This document shows, piece after piece, positions 14,399 to 15,684 of a stretch of 15,684 bases of DNA (its first letter is position 1; each line of letters begins with the position of its first letter). Made by a program: the position numbers and the translations under genes. The stretch is from Trichomonas tenax (taxonomy: Eukaryota > Parabasalia > Trichomonadida > Trichomonadidae). The notes under the pieces are model-generated. The model was not told the origin of the DNA and made no database searches. It worked only from the letters and a program-made list of their open reading frames with translations. Location: positions 1 through 15,684 of the forward strand of contig JALKBU010001153.1 in NCBI GenBank assembly GCA_023091735.1, written 5' to 3'.

Positions 14399-15247
14399 TC
14401 AATTAACTTCTGAAATTGAACTTGATGAATGCATCTTAAGCTGAATGACTTTCTTAGTTTTAGCCTTTTGATTAAGTTTGGCCTGTTCAGTGCGCTGTTT
14501 TTGTGCGATTTTGATTGCATTAATTTCATCAATAAGTCTGAATTTTTCTGAAATTAATTGATTCAAATCATTAGCAAACTTAACCTGCTGATCGGATTCC
14601 TTTGTGCTGCCTTCAACAACAATCTTTTCTTGTGAAGAATTTCTTGGATTTGAATTTGTTGAAACTAAACTTTGAGACCTCATCATTGTTTCTTCGAGTT
14701 CCTGCTTAGACTGATCATGCTCGTGCTTTAAATCGATGCATCTATCAATAAACGCTTGATTTGATTTTACGTTATCGAAATATTTATCGCCACGAATAAT
14801 TTTTGAAACGATGGGATCAATGCTTTGCTCCAATGCAACGCTTTGAGGAATTATTGGCGATCCAATCGTTGCTTCAAGTAATTCTGGGTCTAATTCAGGG
14901 AATCTTGAGAGATCAACGCCATCAGCAACAAGTCTGTAAAAAATAGATGATACTTTTTGAAGAATTTGTTTCTTTTGAGCAAGTTCGGCCTCAAATATTT
15001 TGTTTTGTTCCTTGAGTTGATGAATGTTGTCCTGTAACTGCCTAATTTGGATCTCCTGTTCATTTTCAGCACTTATTTCCTCATTTTGGCATTCTTCTTT
15101 GTTAATCTCTTTGTCGTTATTTTCTTCTATTTGCTTTTGCTCGGTTTCTTTCGGCTTTTCTTTATCTTTTTCACCATTTTTCTTCTTGTGGCCAAAGAAG
15201 TCTTCGATGATTTCGATTGCTTTTTCTTCAGTTTCGTTGCTTATCAT
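14399..15247 (-). CDS. Coiled-coil protein of unknown function (282 aa)
   Basis: The frame runs from ATG at 15247 to TGA at 14399-14401. Residues 1-60 are dominated by Lys/Glu (KDKEKPKETEQKQ) and are probably disordered. Residues about 62-100 (EQEIQIRQLQDNIHQLKEQN) have heptad-like spacing and likely form a coiled coil. A more globular, hydrophobic stretch follows (about 100-160: FYRLVADGVDLSRFPELDPE), then two further helical segments at about 165-190 and 225-260. The tail is basic then Ser-rich (KTKKVIQLKMHSSSSISEVN). No membrane segment, signal peptide or catalytic motif is visible, and the family is not recognised. A TCATT initiator 20 nt upstream of the ATG supports the start. A structural or adaptor role is the most that can be inferred. 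Confidence 0.8.
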   Translation of the reverse strand: MISNETEEKAIEIIEDFFGHKKKNGEKDKEKPKETEQKQIEENNDKEINKEECQNEEISAENEQEIQIRQLQDNIHQLKEQNKIFEAELAQKKQILQKVSSIFYRLVADGVDLSRFPELDPELLEATIGSPIIPQSVALEQSIDPIVSKIIRGDKYFDNVKSNQAFIDRCIDLKHEHDQSKQELEETMMRSQSLVSTNSNPRNSSQEKIVVEGSTKESDQQVKFANDLNQLISEKFRLIDEINAIKIAQKQRTEQAKLNQKAKTKKVIQLKMHSSSSISEVN

Positions 15248-15684
15248 TTTTATGTAAAATGCTCAATGAAGGGCTTTACACTTTTTATAGCAGGGTCTAT
15301 CAAATTCCATCATTTGACACTTTACATTGACAAATGACATAGTTTCTTTTGAGAAGATTGATGATAAATCCAATCGGATATTGTCACCTGGCATTTAGCT
15401 AGAATTATCAGCAATCATTATTGCAAATATCCATCATCGATATAACTTCTTTATTGAGTTGTTTTGAAATGAGCAGAAAAACGAAATTGAAATGGGGAAA
15501 ATTTTTCCTTCTGAGGTGTAGTCCCGCGGCCTTCATAACTTTTTATCTGATCAATATTTTTTCGATTTGAAAGTACTTTCATGTATATATTGATAGTTGT
15601 CTATCCAGTGGTATAAGTGGCACAGTCTATATATCTATCAAATCATTGATTGCATTTCAAATCGTCCAAAAATATACGATTTCC
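15248..15684. other. Upstream region of the coiled-coil gene
   Basis: Besides the initiator-like site, it contains a GTCAATGTAAAGTGTCA sequence on the minus strand (15315-15331), about 70-85 nt before the ATG and shared in part with two other spacers. I see no gene in the rest. Confidence 0.5.
15265..15269 (-). promoter_or_regulatory. Initiator-like TCATT of the coiled-coil gene
   Basis: The minus strand reads CTTCATTGAG with predicted +1 A at 15267, giving a 20-nt 5' leader. Both the match to TCAYW and the very short leader agree with trichomonad core promoters. This is the best such site in the window. Confidence 0.4.

Noticed and set aside
1..15684. CRISPR array, tRNA or rRNA genes, spliceosomal introns, transposase genes
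   Set aside because: No regularly spaced short repeats with unique spacers, no tRNA-like cloverleaf in the spacers, no ACTAACACACAG-type 3' splice motif seen, and no transposase or integrase motifs in any credible frame.

Overview
The window looks like nuclear DNA of an AT-rich protist, most likely a trichomonad (Parabasalia). The long reading frames show no sign of introns. Spacers are AT-rich and roughly 0.2 to 1.2 kb long. There is a BspA-like (TpLRR-type) leucine-rich repeat relic and a VPS9-domain protein, both of which occur in large families in trichomonads. Several start codons have a TCAYW initiator-like motif 20-36 nt upstream. The usual Trichomonas vaginalis TAAA stop/poly(A) overlap is not seen at any of the five visible stop codons, so a relative with longer spacers (for example Tritrichomonas) is a better guess than T. 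vaginalis itself. This assignment is inference; Entamoeba-like or other protists are not excluded.

Layout. Bases 1-539 (minus strand) hold the 5' end of a single-span membrane protein. It runs off the window edge and ends inside an exact 63-bp tandem repeat encoding Asn/Thr-rich sequence full of N-glycosylation sequons. After about 1.07 kb of spacer with a 22-nt poly-T run comes a plus-strand P-loop NTPase (1613-3136). The next spacer contains an 84-nt near-perfect palindrome (3896-3979), the best non-coding structure here, followed by a short minus-strand BspA-like LRR relic (4249-4473).

The centre (4716-11195, minus strand) is one 2159-residue gene. It encodes an N-terminal coiled coil, an RRM-like fold, two ER/K-rich helices and a very long acidic E/D/K/S region. 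Inside that region are short conserved motifs, a recent exact 218-bp duplication, and an ordered pair of diverged modules that point to an older, larger internal duplication. The right side carries a plus-strand VPS9-domain protein (12420-13940, a likely Rab5-family GEF) convergent with a minus-strand 282-residue coiled-coil protein (14399-15247).

Nothing suggests an operon or a joint pathway; each gene appears independently transcribed. I do not see a clear new multi-gene system. The features most worth following are the hidden architecture of the giant protein, the 84-nt hairpin, and the missed truncated membrane-protein gene at the left edge. Most other long reading frames opposite the giant gene are composition artefacts of its purine-rich coding strand.
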